Source: Sphingosinicella sp. BN140058 (GTDB lineage: Bacteria > Pseudomonadota > Alphaproteobacteria > Sphingomonadales > Sphingomonadaceae). Taken from it: a stretch of 64,000 bases of DNA. Made by a program: the position numbers and the translations under genes. The notes below the pieces were generated by a model. It ran no database searches. It was not told the DNA's origin and saw only the letters and a list, made by a program, of their open reading frames with translations. The stretch spans positions 1,847,001-1,911,000 of the forward strand of contig NZ_CP035501.1 of assembly GCF_004135585.1 (NCBI RefSeq), given 5' to 3'. Shown one piece after another: positions 45,397 to 53,823 of the stretch. The first letter of the stretch is position 1. Each line of letters begins with the position of its first letter.

Positions 45397-47328
45397 TTAC
45401 TTCACCATCACCGCGCTTTGATCGACGGGGACGACCGGCAGCCAGACCGCACTGGCATTGCTGCCGCCGCGTTCCAGGGTGATGGTGGCCTTGCGATAGT
45501 CGGCCGGCTTGGCGAGGAAGATGTTGGGCACATAGGTCTGCGGGTTGCGGTCATAGACCGGGAACAGGCTCGACTGGACCTGGATCATGATCCGGTGGCC
45601 GGGCTGGAAGACGTGGTTCACCGTCGGCAGCCGGAAATGATAGCGCTGGACCTTGCCGGTCGGAATCGCGCTGGGCTTCTCGAAGCTGTTCCGATAGCGA
45701 CCCCGGAAGATGTCGAGGCTGATCGGCAACTGGAAGCCGCCCATCTTCGGATCGGTGGCCACTTCGTCCGGATAGACGTCGATCACCTTGACCACGAAAT
45801 CGGCGTCGGTGCCGGTCGTCCTGGCGAACAGATCGGCGATCGGCGCGCCCGACACGCGCACCGGCGCTGTCAGCACCTCCGTCTGATAGGTCATCACGTC
45901 GGTACGGCCGTCGGCGAAGCGCTGGTCGGTGACCAGATACTCGCCCCAGCGCCCATCGCCGAAATTGACCGGGCGCGGCAGGTGGGGGACCGGCTTGGCG
46001 GGATCGGAGACGTAGCTGTCCTGACCCGCTTGGGCGCGTTCGAAGCCGAGACCGCCCTCGGCCTGCAAATAGATCGGCTTCAGCGGTGCCTGGCACCCCT
46101 GTTCGCAGGCGAGCGGCCAGGTGGTCAGGCGATCCCACTTGTTCTCGCCGGTATTGTAGATGGTCGCGGCGGGCATCGGCGCGGGCGGGCCATCCTTCAG
46201 ATATTGATTGAAGAAGGGCAGCACCATCTGCTCGCGAAATTGGGCGGCGGTGTCCCCTTCCCACTGGAACACGCCGAGCGAGCGGCCGTCGCGATTGACC
46301 TGGCTGTGCCGCCATGGCCCCATCACCAGGAAGTTGTTGCCGGTCTTGCCCTTGGCCTTGAGCGCCTCCCAGGTGGTGATCGCCCCGTACATGTCCTCCT
46401 GATCCCACAGCCCCTGTTCCCACAGGGTCGGCACGTTCGACGGATTGGCGGCGACCATCTTGTCGAGCGCCTGGCCCTGCCAGAAAGCATCGTAGGCAGG
46501 ATGATCGACCATGCGCTGCCAGAAGGGCAGTTGATCGTAACCCGATTTCTTCGCCCAGGCGCCGGCGGAGCCGACCCGGCGGAAATTGTCGTAATCGTCA
46601 TAACCGCCGGTCGGCGGCGCCTTGCCTTCGCCCTTGTAGCCGGTCTGCGCGCCCAGCCAGGCGATGTTGGCGAGACGGAAGGCGCCGTAATGGAACCAGT
46701 CGTCGCCCATCCAGCCATCGATCATCGGGCTCTCCGGTGCCGCGACCTTGAGCGCCGGATGCGGCTTCAGCAGCGCGTTGACGACGGTAAAGCCTTCGTA
46801 GGAGGAGCCGATCATGCCGACGCGGCCGTTCGATTCGGGCAGGTTCGCCTTGTTGACGAGCCAATCGATCGTGTCCCAGGCGTCGGTGACATGATCGACC
46901 TTGGTCTGGTTGAGTGGCCCGATGACCGGCCGGGTGACGACGTAGTCGCCCTCGGAGCCGTACTTGCCGCGAATGTCCTGATAGACCCTGATGTAGCCGG
47001 CCTTGACGAACATTTCGTCGGCGAGCGGCAGGGTCGAGAGGATGCTGGGACTGTCCATCCGCTTCGCCCGGCCGGCCGCATTGTAGGGCGTCCGGGTGAG
47101 CACGATCGGCGCGTCGGTCAGGCCCTTTGGGAAGACGATGACGGTGAACAGCTTCGTCCCGTCGCGCATCGGGATCATCACCTCGCGCTTGACGTAATCG
47201 CGATCCTCGCTCGGCGGAGTGAACTTGGCCGGGATGTCGCCAGCCGGGCTCGCCGGAACAGTGGTCTGGCCGAAGGCGGTCGCGGTGGTGAGCGCGAGGG
47301 AGGCAAGCAGGACCAGCTTCAATGTCAT
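45397..47328 (-). CDS. Alpha-amino-acid ester hydrolase / CocE-NonD family, secreted
   Basis: A 643-residue protein with a signal peptide (MTLKLVLLASLALTTATAFG). The nucleophile motif is GMIGSSYEGF with Ser176. The PHPALKVAAPESPMIDGWMGDDWFHYGAFR stretch and the WDQEDMYGAI acidic pair closely follow alpha-amino-acid ester hydrolases of xanthomonads and acetic acid bacteria. The N-terminal hydrolase domain is followed by a helical cap and a C-terminal jelly roll (PGHRIMIQVQSSLFPVYDRNPQT). Such enzymes act on amino acid esters and beta-lactam side chains and are usually periplasmic. The natural role is unknown. It is divergent from a small membrane protein gene. Confidence 0.88.
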   Translation of the reverse strand: MTLKLVLLASLALTTATAFGQTTVPASPAGDIPAKFTPPSEDRDYVKREVMIPMRDGTKLFTVIVFPKGLTDAPIVLTRTPYNAAGRAKRMDSPSILSTLPLADEMFVKAGYIRVYQDIRGKYGSEGDYVVTRPVIGPLNQTKVDHVTDAWDTIDWLVNKANLPESNGRVGMIGSSYEGFTVVNALLKPHPALKVAAPESPMIDGWMGDDWFHYGAFRLANIAWLGAQTGYKGEGKAPPTGGYDDYDNFRRVGSAGAWAKKSGYDQLPFWQRMVDHPAYDAFWQGQALDKMVAANPSNVPTLWEQGLWDQEDMYGAITTWEALKAKGKTGNNFLVMGPWRHSQVNRDGRSLGVFQWEGDTAAQFREQMVLPFFNQYLKDGPPAPMPAATIYNTGENKWDRLTTWPLACEQGCQAPLKPIYLQAEGGLGFERAQAGQDSYVSDPAKPVPHLPRPVNFGDGRWGEYLVTDQRFADGRTDVMTYQTEVLTAPVRVSGAPIADLFARTTGTDADFVVKVIDVYPDEVATDPKMGGFQLPISLDIFRGRYRNSFEKPSAIPTGKVQRYHFRLPTVNHVFQPGHRIMIQVQSSLFPVYDRNPQTYVPNIFLAKPADYRKATITLERGGSNASAVWLPVVPVDQSAVMVK

Positions 47329-47496
47329 TGGGGACTCCGCGAGAGAGGATGCGTCAGCCTAGGCGCGGTGGGTTGCGCCGCGCAACCTTGGTGCTGGTGA
47401 TACGCCCTGCACGGACGAACATCACGCCCAACGCTTTTCACAACATCGCCGATGCGATAATCTGCGACTAGGGCGGCGTTCCTGGGGGAGGCGCAG

Positions 47497-47814
47497 ATGG
47501 ACTTCTGGATCGGGTTCCTTGTGGGCGCCGCGACCATGAACTGGGCGCTTTCCAGCCTGATCGAATGGGCGCTGTTCCGACGCATCCTCGATGATCCGAG
47601 GACGGGTATGGTCGCGGCCTCCAGTGTCGCGACGGTGATCCTGTTCTTCCTCTATCTTCCAAGCATCGCTCGTGGTCGCGGCCCGGCATCGGGCGCCTTC
47701 GTGATCATCCTGACCGGTATCCTCGTCGCTGTGGCCCGCTTGCTGTCTTACCGCACCCGCAAGGCCGCTGAGGACGTGTCGGAACCACCCGGTATCGAAG
47801 ACGTGTTCCGCTGA
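47497..47814 (+). CDS. Small membrane protein of unknown function
   Basis: A 105-residue protein with a strong GGGGGAGG ribosome site before the ATG at 47497. It has three hydrophobic stretches (FWIGFLVGAATMNWALSSLI, MVAASSVATVILFFLYL, GAFVIILTGILVAVARLL) and a charged C-terminus (RTRKAAEDVSEPPGIEDVFR). I recognise no domain. In the 168-nt gap before it lies a perfect 7-bp stem GGTTGCG-CCG-CGCAACC at 47371-47387. It converges with an alpha/beta hydrolase gene across 12 nt. Confidence 0.6.
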   Translation: MDFWIGFLVGAATMNWALSSLIEWALFRRILDDPRTGMVAASSVATVILFFLYLPSIARGRGPASGAFVIILTGILVAVARLLSYRTRKAAEDVSEPPGIEDVFR

Positions 47815-47826
47815 CCCTACAAGAAG

Positions 47827-48519
47827 TCAGCCCGACAGCCACCTGCGCAGCAGGGCACTCGTTTCCGCGGGCCGCTCGAGCGCCGGCAAATGACCGCATT
47901 GCTCGAACAGGTGGAAGGTCGACCCCGCAACCGCGGCGTTGATCTCGCAAGATTGTTCCGGTGGCGTCAACATATCGGCGTCGCCGACTGCGACCAGGGT
48001 CGGTACCCGGATCGTGGCCAGCCCGGGACGGCTGTCCGAGCGACCGAGGATTGCCTGCTGCTGGCGGAGAAAGGCAGCGCCGCCGACGCGCTTTGCCATC
48101 GCCGTCACCGTCTCCCCGACCTCGCTGCCGATCCGACTGGGATGGATCAGCTGAGGCAGGAGCCGCGAGGTCACGCCGATGAAGCGGCCGTGCTTCAGCG
48201 ACTCGATGCCGCCGCGTCGGGCGGCCACGCGCGCCGGATCATCGGGCGCGGCGCTCGTCGAGAACAACGCCAGGCGCTCCACCCGCGCGGGCGCCTGACG
48301 GAGGATTTCGAACGCCACATAGCCGCCCATCGACAGGCCGGCGAGCGCGAAGACGGGCGGCGCGGCGGCGAGCACGCGCGCCGCCATCGCTTCGATGCTG
48401 CTGTCCAGCGTGAGATCGGGCACGATCGCCGCTGCGACATCGGCGAGATCCTGGACCTGGGCGCGCCACAAGGTCGCGTCGCAGAGCAGGCCGGGCAGCA
48501 GGATCAAAGGGGCAAGCAT
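47827..48519 (-). CDS. Alpha/beta hydrolase, cytoplasmic
   Basis: A 230-residue protein without a signal peptide. It begins LILLPGLLCDATLWRAQVQDLAD and has FALAGLSMGGYVAFEILRQAP with the nucleophile Ser in GLSMGG. TLVAVGDADMLTPPE supplies the acid and FEQCGHLPALERP the catalytic His. This is the BioH/EstB-like Abhydrolase_6 type; the substrate is unknown. It lies 41 nt downstream of the NAD(P)-binding epimerase-like gene on the same strand and is probably in its transcript. Confidence 0.82.
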   Translation of the reverse strand: MLAPLILLPGLLCDATLWRAQVQDLADVAAAIVPDLTLDSSIEAMAARVLAAAPPVFALAGLSMGGYVAFEILRQAPARVERLALFSTSAAPDDPARVAARRGGIESLKHGRFIGVTSRLLPQLIHPSRIGSEVGETVTAMAKRVGGAAFLRQQQAILGRSDSRPGLATIRVPTLVAVGDADMLTPPEQSCEINAAVAGSTFHLFEQCGHLPALERPAETSALLRRWLSG

Positions 48520-48560
48520 CCCCTGACGACAGCATCCCCGCGCACCGAGCGCAAGCGCGA

Positions 48561-49517
48561 TCAGACGCGCGGGATGCCGAGGCCTCGCAGGGTCTCCGCA
48601 ACCGCCTCGTCGAGCGGCGTGTGCGGCTCCGCGCCGAGCAGAGCGATCAGATCGGCATTGTCGAGCCGGATATCATGGTCCCAAAGCGGACGCATCTCGC
48701 CCAGTTCCCGCAGCGTCTCGTTGAACGGCGCGGCAAGGCGCAGCAGCCACCAGGGAAAGCGCCGGACCGGGAGATCGGGGCGGCCGAGAGCGGCCGCGAT
48801 CGCCTGCACCATTTCGGTGCCGCTCGCATCATGATGGCCGGCGAAATGGTAGCGCGCGAACGGCGGCAGCCTCTGTTCGACATCGGCGATCCGGGCGAAC
48901 GTCTCTGCAAGATCGGGCAAATAGGCCCAGGCGTGGCCGACACCGGGTCGGCCGGGATAGGAGAGCGCGCGGACCGGCTTCCCCGGCGTGACCACACCTT
49001 GCGAGAACCAGTTGTTGCCGGCGTTCGCACCGAAGAAGTCCCCGGCGCGCAGGATCGCGGTGCGCACGCCTTCCGACGCGGCCGCCTCCAGCCGTTGTTC
49101 GAGCGCGACGCGGATCCTGCCCTTGCGAGTGGCAGGATGCTGCGGCGAGCCCGGTTGCAGCAATGGCCAGGCGTCCGGACCGTAATTGTAGATGGTACCC
49201 GGCAGAAGGATACGCGCGCCCGATGCCCGCGCCGCGGCGATGCTGTTGTCGATCATCGGCAGGACGAGCTTCGCCCAGCCGCGATAGCCCGGCGGGTTGA
49301 CTGCGTGGACGATGATGCGCGCACCTGCGGCGGCGCGGACGATGGCAGCGCGATCGCGCGCGTCGCCCTCGATCCATTCGAAGCCGGAATCCGGCGCGGC
49401 GGGTGCGGTGCGGGCGAAGGCACGAACCTGCCAGCCATGCCGCACCAGAGCGCGCGCCGTCTCGCCGCCGATCCCGCCGCGTGCGCCCACGATCAGCGCA
49501 ACCTTGTTCTCATGCAT
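48561..49517 (-). CDS. NAD(P)-dependent epimerase/dehydratase-like protein
   Basis: About 318 residues. The ATG at 49517 is preferred because GGAG then sits 6 nt upstream; another in-frame ATG is at 49523. The N-terminal Rossmann motif is VALIVGARGGIGGETARALV, followed by GDARDRAAIVRAAAGA and HAVNPPGYRGWA. It lacks a clear YxxxK, so an atypical or NmrA-like member is possible; NYGPDA and RAGDFFGANAGNN fit the extended SDR group. It is divergent from the LysR gene, with a perfect palindrome in between, and is the likely target of that regulator. Confidence 0.78.
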   Translation of the reverse strand: MHENKVALIVGARGGIGGETARALVRHGWQVRAFARTAPAAPDSGFEWIEGDARDRAAIVRAAAGARIIVHAVNPPGYRGWAKLVLPMIDNSIAAARASGARILLPGTIYNYGPDAWPLLQPGSPQHPATRKGRIRVALEQRLEAAASEGVRTAILRAGDFFGANAGNNWFSQGVVTPGKPVRALSYPGRPGVGHAWAYLPDLAETFARIADVEQRLPPFARYHFAGHHDASGTEMVQAIAAALGRPDLPVRRFPWWLLRLAAPFNETLRELGEMRPLWDHDIRLDNADLIALLGAEPHTPLDEAVAETLRGLGIPRV

Positions 49518-49581
49518 GCTCATCTCCTTTTGGCAGGTAAGGAGATGGCCGCTGTAGAAGTTGAAGAAAATTGCCAGACTT

Positions 49582-49598
49582 TGATAGGCAGCCTATCA
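49582..49598. promoter_or_regulatory. Perfect palindrome between divergent epimerase and LysR genes
   Basis: TGATAGGC-A-GCCTATCA is a perfect 8+1+8 palindrome centred at 49590. It lies 22 nt before the LysR start and 65 nt before the epimerase start. This is the usual place for a LysR autoregulatory and activation site, so it is a strong operator candidate. Confidence 0.65.
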
Positions 49599-49619
49599 CA
49601 AATTGATGAACATCGCCGC

Positions 49620-50501
49620 ATGACCGATTGGGAGATGCACCGCACCTTCCTGTCCGTGCTCCGCGCCGGCAGCCTGAGCGGCGCGGCGCGTGCGCTGGGG
49701 CTGGTCCATCCGACGGTTCGCCGGCGCATCGAGGCGCTGGAGGCCGAGCTCGGCGCCGCTCTGTTCACCCGCGCGCCGTCGGGACTGATCCCGACCGCCA
49801 CGGCCGAGCGGCTCCGCAGCCATGCCGAAGCGATGGAGCTCGCCGCCGCCGCCTTCGCCCGGGCGGCAGCCGAAGACCAGGCGCTGGCCGGGCCGGTGCG
49901 GATTTCGGCGAGCGAGGTGGTCAGCGTCGAAGTGCTGCCGCCGATCCTCGCGCCTCTCCGGGCCGCGCATCCGGCAATCCTGCTCGAACTCTCCGCCAGC
50001 AACCGAAACGAGGACCTGCTTCGCCGCGAAGCCGATATCGCCGTCCGGATGGTCGCGCCGCGGCAGGAAGCACTGGTCGCGCGGCGCATCGGAACGATTC
50101 CGCTTGGCCTGTTCGCCCGCCGCGACATGATCGGCGATCCGCCGAGGCGCCTGGAAGAGGTGATTGCACGCGGCCTGATCGGGGTCGAGCAGGACAATGC
50201 CGTCGTCCGGGCCATGCGCAAGGCCGGTCACCCGATCCGGCTGGAGGATTTCGCCCTGCGCAGCGACAGCGATCTCGTCCAGCTCGCCGCGATCCGAGCG
50301 GGGCTCGGCATCGGCATCTGCCAGGTCCGGCTCGGTGAAGCCGATCCCCGCCTCGTCCGCATCCTGCCGCAAGGCTTCCAGTTCGATCTCGACTGCTGGG
50401 TGGTGATGCACGAAGACCTGCGCTCGGTCGCTCGGGTACGCGCCGTGTTCGAGCGGCTTGTCGCCGGGCTGCTCGACCATGTCAGCGGCGCACCGTCGTG
50501 A
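49620..50501 (+). CDS. LysR family transcriptional regulator
   Basis: A 293-residue protein from the ATG at 49620. The winged helix-turn-helix is WEMHRTFLSVLRAGSLSGAARALGLVHPTVRRRIEALEAELGAALFTR, with the LysR spacing. The effector domain follows with GPVRISASEVVSVEVLPPILAPLR, NRNEDLLRREADIAVRMV and LAAIRAGLGIGICQ. It is transcribed away from the epimerase-like gene. Its stop overlaps the GTG start of the sodium symporter as GTGA, so regulator and transporter are translationally coupled. The effector is unknown but could be the transported solute. Confidence 0.9.
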   Translation: MTDWEMHRTFLSVLRAGSLSGAARALGLVHPTVRRRIEALEAELGAALFTRAPSGLIPTATAERLRSHAEAMELAAAAFARAAAEDQALAGPVRISASEVVSVEVLPPILAPLRAAHPAILLELSASNRNEDLLRREADIAVRMVAPRQEALVARRIGTIPLGLFARRDMIGDPPRRLEEVIARGLIGVEQDNAVVRAMRKAGHPIRLEDFALRSDSDLVQLAAIRAGLGIGICQVRLGEADPRLVRILPQGFQFDLDCWVVMHEDLRSVARVRAVFERLVAGLLDHVSGAPS

Positions 50502-52042
50502 CCGGAGGCTTCACCGCGCTCGATTGGTCGATCGTCGGCGGCTACGTGCTGCTGCTCGCTTTGGCCGGTCTGCTGTCGACACGGCGGCAGCGGGATGCCG
50601 CCGATTACTTCCTGGCCGGACAGAGAGTGCCGGTCTGGCTGGTGGCCGTGTCGGTGCTGTCCACCACCCAATCGGCGGCGACCTTTCTCGGCGCGCCCGA
50701 TTATTCCTTCCGCGGCGATTACACCTATCTCGCCAGCTATGCCGGGCCTCTGCTCGCGGCCTGGTTGATCTCCCGCTGGCTGATCCCGCGCCTGTACGCG
50801 CTTCGCGTCACCACCGTTTACGAGCTGCTGCGCCATCGCTTCGACGCTCGCGCGATGCGCGCAGCGGCCGGAATGTATCTGATCGGGCGGATTCTGGCGA
50901 GCGGTGCGCGCCTCTATCTGGCGGCGATCGCGGTGGCGATGATCGGTTTCGGCGAGGTCGGGCCGGGCTCGATCTTTCTGGCCTCGCTGGCTTTGATCGT
51001 GGTCGGCCTCGCCTTCACCTTCCTCGGCGGGCTGGAATCAATCGTGTGGACCGATCTCGTCCAGGTCTTGCTCTATACCGGCGCGGCGCTCGTCGTCCTG
51101 GTGCTGCTGCGGCTCGCCATCCCCGCCGACAACGGCGAGATCGTTGCGGCGCTCGCGGCGCCGGCGGACGGTGCCAGCAAGCTGCGCCTGCTCGACTGGT
51201 CGCTCGATCCGGCGGCGCCCTTTTCCGTGCTCGCGACGCTGACCGGCATCACCCTGTTGTTCTTCGCCAGCATGGGCCTGGACCAGGATACGACCCAGAG
51301 GCTGCTCGCCTGCCGCGACGCGCGCGAGGGCAGCCGCGCGCTCTATTGGTCGGTGCTGTCGGCGATCCCGGTGGTGCTGTTGTTCATGGCGATCGGATCC
51401 CTGCTCTACATCTTCTACGAGCGCCCCGATTTGATGGGCCGCAGCGCGGCCGCGGCCGGTGCGTTCCAGGGTGAGACGATCACCATCTTCATGCACTACA
51501 TTCTGACCGAGCTTCCGGCCGGCCTGCGCGGCTTCGTCGCGGTCGGCATTCTGGCGGCGGCGGCGGTCAATTCGGGGCTGATCTCGATGGCGTCGGTGCT
51601 GATCGAGGATTTCTATCGACCCTGGATCTCGCGCCGTCGCACGCTCCCTGACGCGCATTTCGTGACGGCGGGGCGGATCGGAATGATCGTGCTCGGTGCC
51701 GCGCTGCTGGCGATGTCGGTGCTCTGCTATCATTGGCAGCACTATACCGACACGCCGCTGCTGACCTTCGCGCTGGCGGTGATGTCGTTCGCCTATTCCG
51801 GTCTGCTCGGCGTGTTCTTCACCGCCCTGTTCACCCGCCGCGGCTCTTCGGCCTCGGCGATGGCGGCACTCGCCACCGGGTTCGTGACGATCGTGGCGAT
51901 GCAGCCTTATGTCGTCGACAGTCTCGGTCTTCCGGACGGTTGGAAGGCCATGGCGTTTCCGTTCCAGCTGTGCCTGGGAACGGCGGTGGCGTTCGTGACC
52001 TGCGCCGTCGCCCCCGGAATCAGTCGAAACGAAAGCCGCTGA
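50498..52042 (+). CDS. Sodium:solute symporter (SSS family)
   Basis: A 514-residue polytopic protein starting at a GTG that overlaps the LysR stop. It has ~13 hydrophobic segments. The family regions are DYFLAGQRVPVWLVAVSVLSTTQSAATFLGAPDYSF (TM1-2 area, with the sodium-site Ser/Thr), RVTTVYELLRHRFDARAM and FTFLGGLESIVWTDLVQV. Members import sugars, amino acids, nucleosides or carboxylates with Na+. The substrate cannot be read. Its 3' end overlaps the convergent dioxygenase gene by 23 nt. Confidence 0.92.
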   Translation: MTGGFTALDWSIVGGYVLLLALAGLLSTRRQRDAADYFLAGQRVPVWLVAVSVLSTTQSAATFLGAPDYSFRGDYTYLASYAGPLLAAWLISRWLIPRLYALRVTTVYELLRHRFDARAMRAAAGMYLIGRILASGARLYLAAIAVAMIGFGEVGPGSIFLASLALIVVGLAFTFLGGLESIVWTDLVQVLLYTGAALVVLVLLRLAIPADNGEIVAALAAPADGASKLRLLDWSLDPAAPFSVLATLTGITLLFFASMGLDQDTTQRLLACRDAREGSRALYWSVLSAIPVVLLFMAIGSLLYIFYERPDLMGRSAAAAGAFQGETITIFMHYILTELPAGLRGFVAVGILAAAAVNSGLISMASVLIEDFYRPWISRRRTLPDAHFVTAGRIGMIVLGAALLAMSVLCYHWQHYTDTPLLTFALAVMSFAYSGLLGVFFTALFTRRGSSASAMAALATGFVTIVAMQPYVVDSLGLPDGWKAMAFPFQLCLGTAVAFVTCAVAPGISRNESR

Positions 52043-52808
52043 TCGCGGTTTGGAGCACGCGTTCGCCATAGACCCTGGCGCCCGCAATTTGCGAGGTGCC
52101 GGCGGCGACCATCAGCGGCACCAGATGTTCCTCCCGCGGATGAGACAATCGCCCGGCGGGGGCCTCCGCCCAGCCGGCGAGGGCGACGGCGCGTTCAGGG
52201 CCGGGCAGTTGCACCGCATCGGCGAGCCAGGCGTCGAAGGCTTCGGACGGCGCGGTGAAGCGGGGATCGCCATAGCCCCGCATGTTGTGGAAGCTCATCC
52301 CCGAACCCAGGATCAGCACGCCCTGTTCGCGCAGCGGCGCAAGCGCCCGTCCGGCAGCGATGTGCAGCGCGGGATCGAGGCTCCGATCGACGGACATCTC
52401 GATCATCGGGATCTCAGCCTCGGGAAAGGCGACCTTCATCGGCACGAACACGCCATGATCGAGCCCGCGTGCCGGATCGACTCCGGCTTCCAGCCCGGCA
52501 CCTCGCAGCAGGGTGGCCGCGTTTGCGGCAAGCTCCGGCGCGCCCGGCACGTCGTAACGAAGCGCATAGGTGTGCGGCGGAAACCCGGAATAATCGTAGA
52601 CGAGGCCCGGCCGCACGGCACCGGTAAAGGCGAAGCCCTCCGTCTCCCAATGGCCTGACACGACGATGATTGCGCTCGGCGGAGCGTCGAGGCTGGCGGG
52701 GAGAGCGCGGAGGAAGGCTGCCATGCCCGACCAGATGCCCTGCGGATCGTCCATGAAGAAGCAGGGTCCGCCGCCATGCGGCAGGAAGAAGGCGGGAAGG
52801 CTGGTCAT
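52020..52808 (-). CDS. DODA-type extradiol dioxygenase (LigB family)
   Basis: A 262-residue protein from the ATG at 52808. It begins MTSLPAFFLPHGGGPCFFMD with the first metal His in LPHGGGP. SAIIVVSGHWETEGF gives the second His, and GLDHGVFVPMKVAFPEAEIPMIEMSVD gives the catalytic His. SGMSFHNMRGYGD and SHPREEHLVPLMVAAG follow. This is the YgiD/4,5-DOPA dioxygenase type, which binds zinc or iron and opens catechol rings. The natural substrate in bacteria is unclear. It converges with the symporter gene and overlaps it by 23 nt. Confidence 0.9.
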   Translation of the reverse strand: MTSLPAFFLPHGGGPCFFMDDPQGIWSGMAAFLRALPASLDAPPSAIIVVSGHWETEGFAFTGAVRPGLVYDYSGFPPHTYALRYDVPGAPELAANAATLLRGAGLEAGVDPARGLDHGVFVPMKVAFPEAEIPMIEMSVDRSLDPALHIAAGRALAPLREQGVLILGSGMSFHNMRGYGDPRFTAPSEAFDAWLADAVQLPGPERAVALAGWAEAPAGRLSHPREEHLVPLMVAAGTSQIAGARVYGERVLQTAISGFRFD

Positions 52809-52855
52809 TGGCTGTCCTGGATCGGATCGACGTCGTTCCCGCTTATGTGGGGCGT

Positions 52856-53347
52856 TCAGCCGCGGACGAACAGGTTCTTCAGCCAGAGCGGTCCGCTGCG
52901 CCCCGCCTGCTGCCAGTCGTCCTCCGCATCGTCCTCGTCGAAATCCCACGGATCGAGCAGCTTCAGCTTGGCGCCCTTGAACGCTGCCGTCTCTCGGGTG
53001 ACGAGGGTGAGGCCGTGCTCGAGCGCGGTCGCCGCGAGCAATCCGTCGCGATCGTCGGCGATCGGCACCCTGGCGCGGCGGCGCACGATCGGGGCGTCGA
53101 CCGCCAGCAGGCGCCCGGCAAAGGCGGGCAGGATCTGGTCGGCGATCCACGCGCCGATCGCCGCACCGGCCGCCTTGTCGCGTCGCGCGAGCCGCGCCGC
53201 GCCGCTCTGGAGCTCGAGCAGGCTGATGATGGAGAGGAACAGTTGCGTTCGGTCGGTGCCCGCGGCCCAACTGACCAGCCCTTCGCTGGTGCGGCGCGCT
53301 TTCGCACGGCGGAGTTCGGCAACCACCGTAGTGTCGAGCAGGTACAT
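52856..53347 (-). CDS. PIN domain toxin (VapC/FitB-like)
   Basis: A 163-residue predicted endoribonuclease whose ATG overlaps the antitoxin stop as TGATG. The PIN acidic residues are in MYLLDTTVVAELRR (Asp5), SIISLLELQSG (Glu) and IADDRDGLLAATALEHGLTLVTRE (Asp). GAAIGAWIADQILPAFAGRLLAVD is the usual middle region of FitB-like toxins. An acidic stretch near the end (DFDEDDAEDDWQQ) followed by a basic end makes it longer than the usual ~135-140 residues. It would cleave RNA when free of the antitoxin. Confidence 0.88.
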   Translation of the reverse strand: MYLLDTTVVAELRRAKARRTSEGLVSWAAGTDRTQLFLSIISLLELQSGAARLARRDKAAGAAIGAWIADQILPAFAGRLLAVDAPIVRRRARVPIADDRDGLLAATALEHGLTLVTRETAAFKGAKLKLLDPWDFDEDDAEDDWQQAGRSGPLWLKNLFVRG

Positions 53348-53595
53348 CAGCGGCGCCCGGGGGGACGTGGCCAGCCGCCGCGCGGCGGATCGTCGAGCGC
53401 GGCATCGAGATGATCGGACATGGCGAGCAGATCGACGATGGTCTCGCTCTGCCCGGACAGCCGCCGGAACGCCTCGATGCTGAGCAGGACATGGGTGGGG
53501 CGACCACGGTCCGTGACGAAGACCGGTGCGAGTCGCGCATCCCGCTTGGCCCGGCTCACGTCCTGGTTGAATTCGCGGCTGCTGAGCACCTTCAT
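53347..53595 (-). CDS. Phd/YefM-type antitoxin
   Basis: An 82-residue protein from the ATG at 53595, with GGGGAAG 6 nt upstream. It begins MKVLSSREFNQDVSRAKRDA, the Phd/YefM N-terminal DNA-binding fold, and continues PVFVTDRGRPTHVLLSIEAFRRL. The C-terminal part (VDLLAMSDHLDAALDDPPRGG) is the expected flexible toxin-binding region. It is translationally coupled to the PIN toxin. The complex should bind the palindromes at 53643-53665 and repress its own operon. Confidence 0.88.
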   Translation of the reverse strand: MKVLSSREFNQDVSRAKRDARLAPVFVTDRGRPTHVLLSIEAFRRLSGQSETIVDLLAMSDHLDAALDDPPRGGWPRPPGRR

Positions 53596-53642
53596 CCGCC
53601 ACTTCCCCACCTTGGCGCCGACCGGGCGGGCGGCGCAGATGC

Positions 53643-53665
53643 GTAGGTACGTACCTACAATGTAG
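53643..53665. promoter_or_regulatory. Overlapping palindromes upstream of the toxin-antitoxin operon
   Basis: GTAGGTACGTACCTAC (53643-53658) is a perfect 16-bp palindrome. CTACA-A-TGTAG (53655-53665) is a second one sharing its edge. They lie 48 nt before the antitoxin start and are the likely operator for autorepression; TACATT on the minus strand within them could be a -10 box. Confidence 0.65.
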
Positions 53666-53823
53666 CGCCGCCGCAACAGATTGGACGGAACGGTGGAAAA
53701 TGTGCGCACGGCCACTGAAAACCGACTGTTTCCCGGTTGCGGCGACCGCTCGGTCCGGGGCCAAGTCGGCACGACGGCCCCATGTCGGCCGACCGAAACA
53801 GGATTCCTTGGGAGGGGGACCGA

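Noticed and set aside
45379..47400. 673-codon plus-strand ORF opposite the ester hydrolase
   Set aside because: The minus frame has the GSSYEGF motif and signal peptide; the plus frame shows only low-complexity charged sequence.
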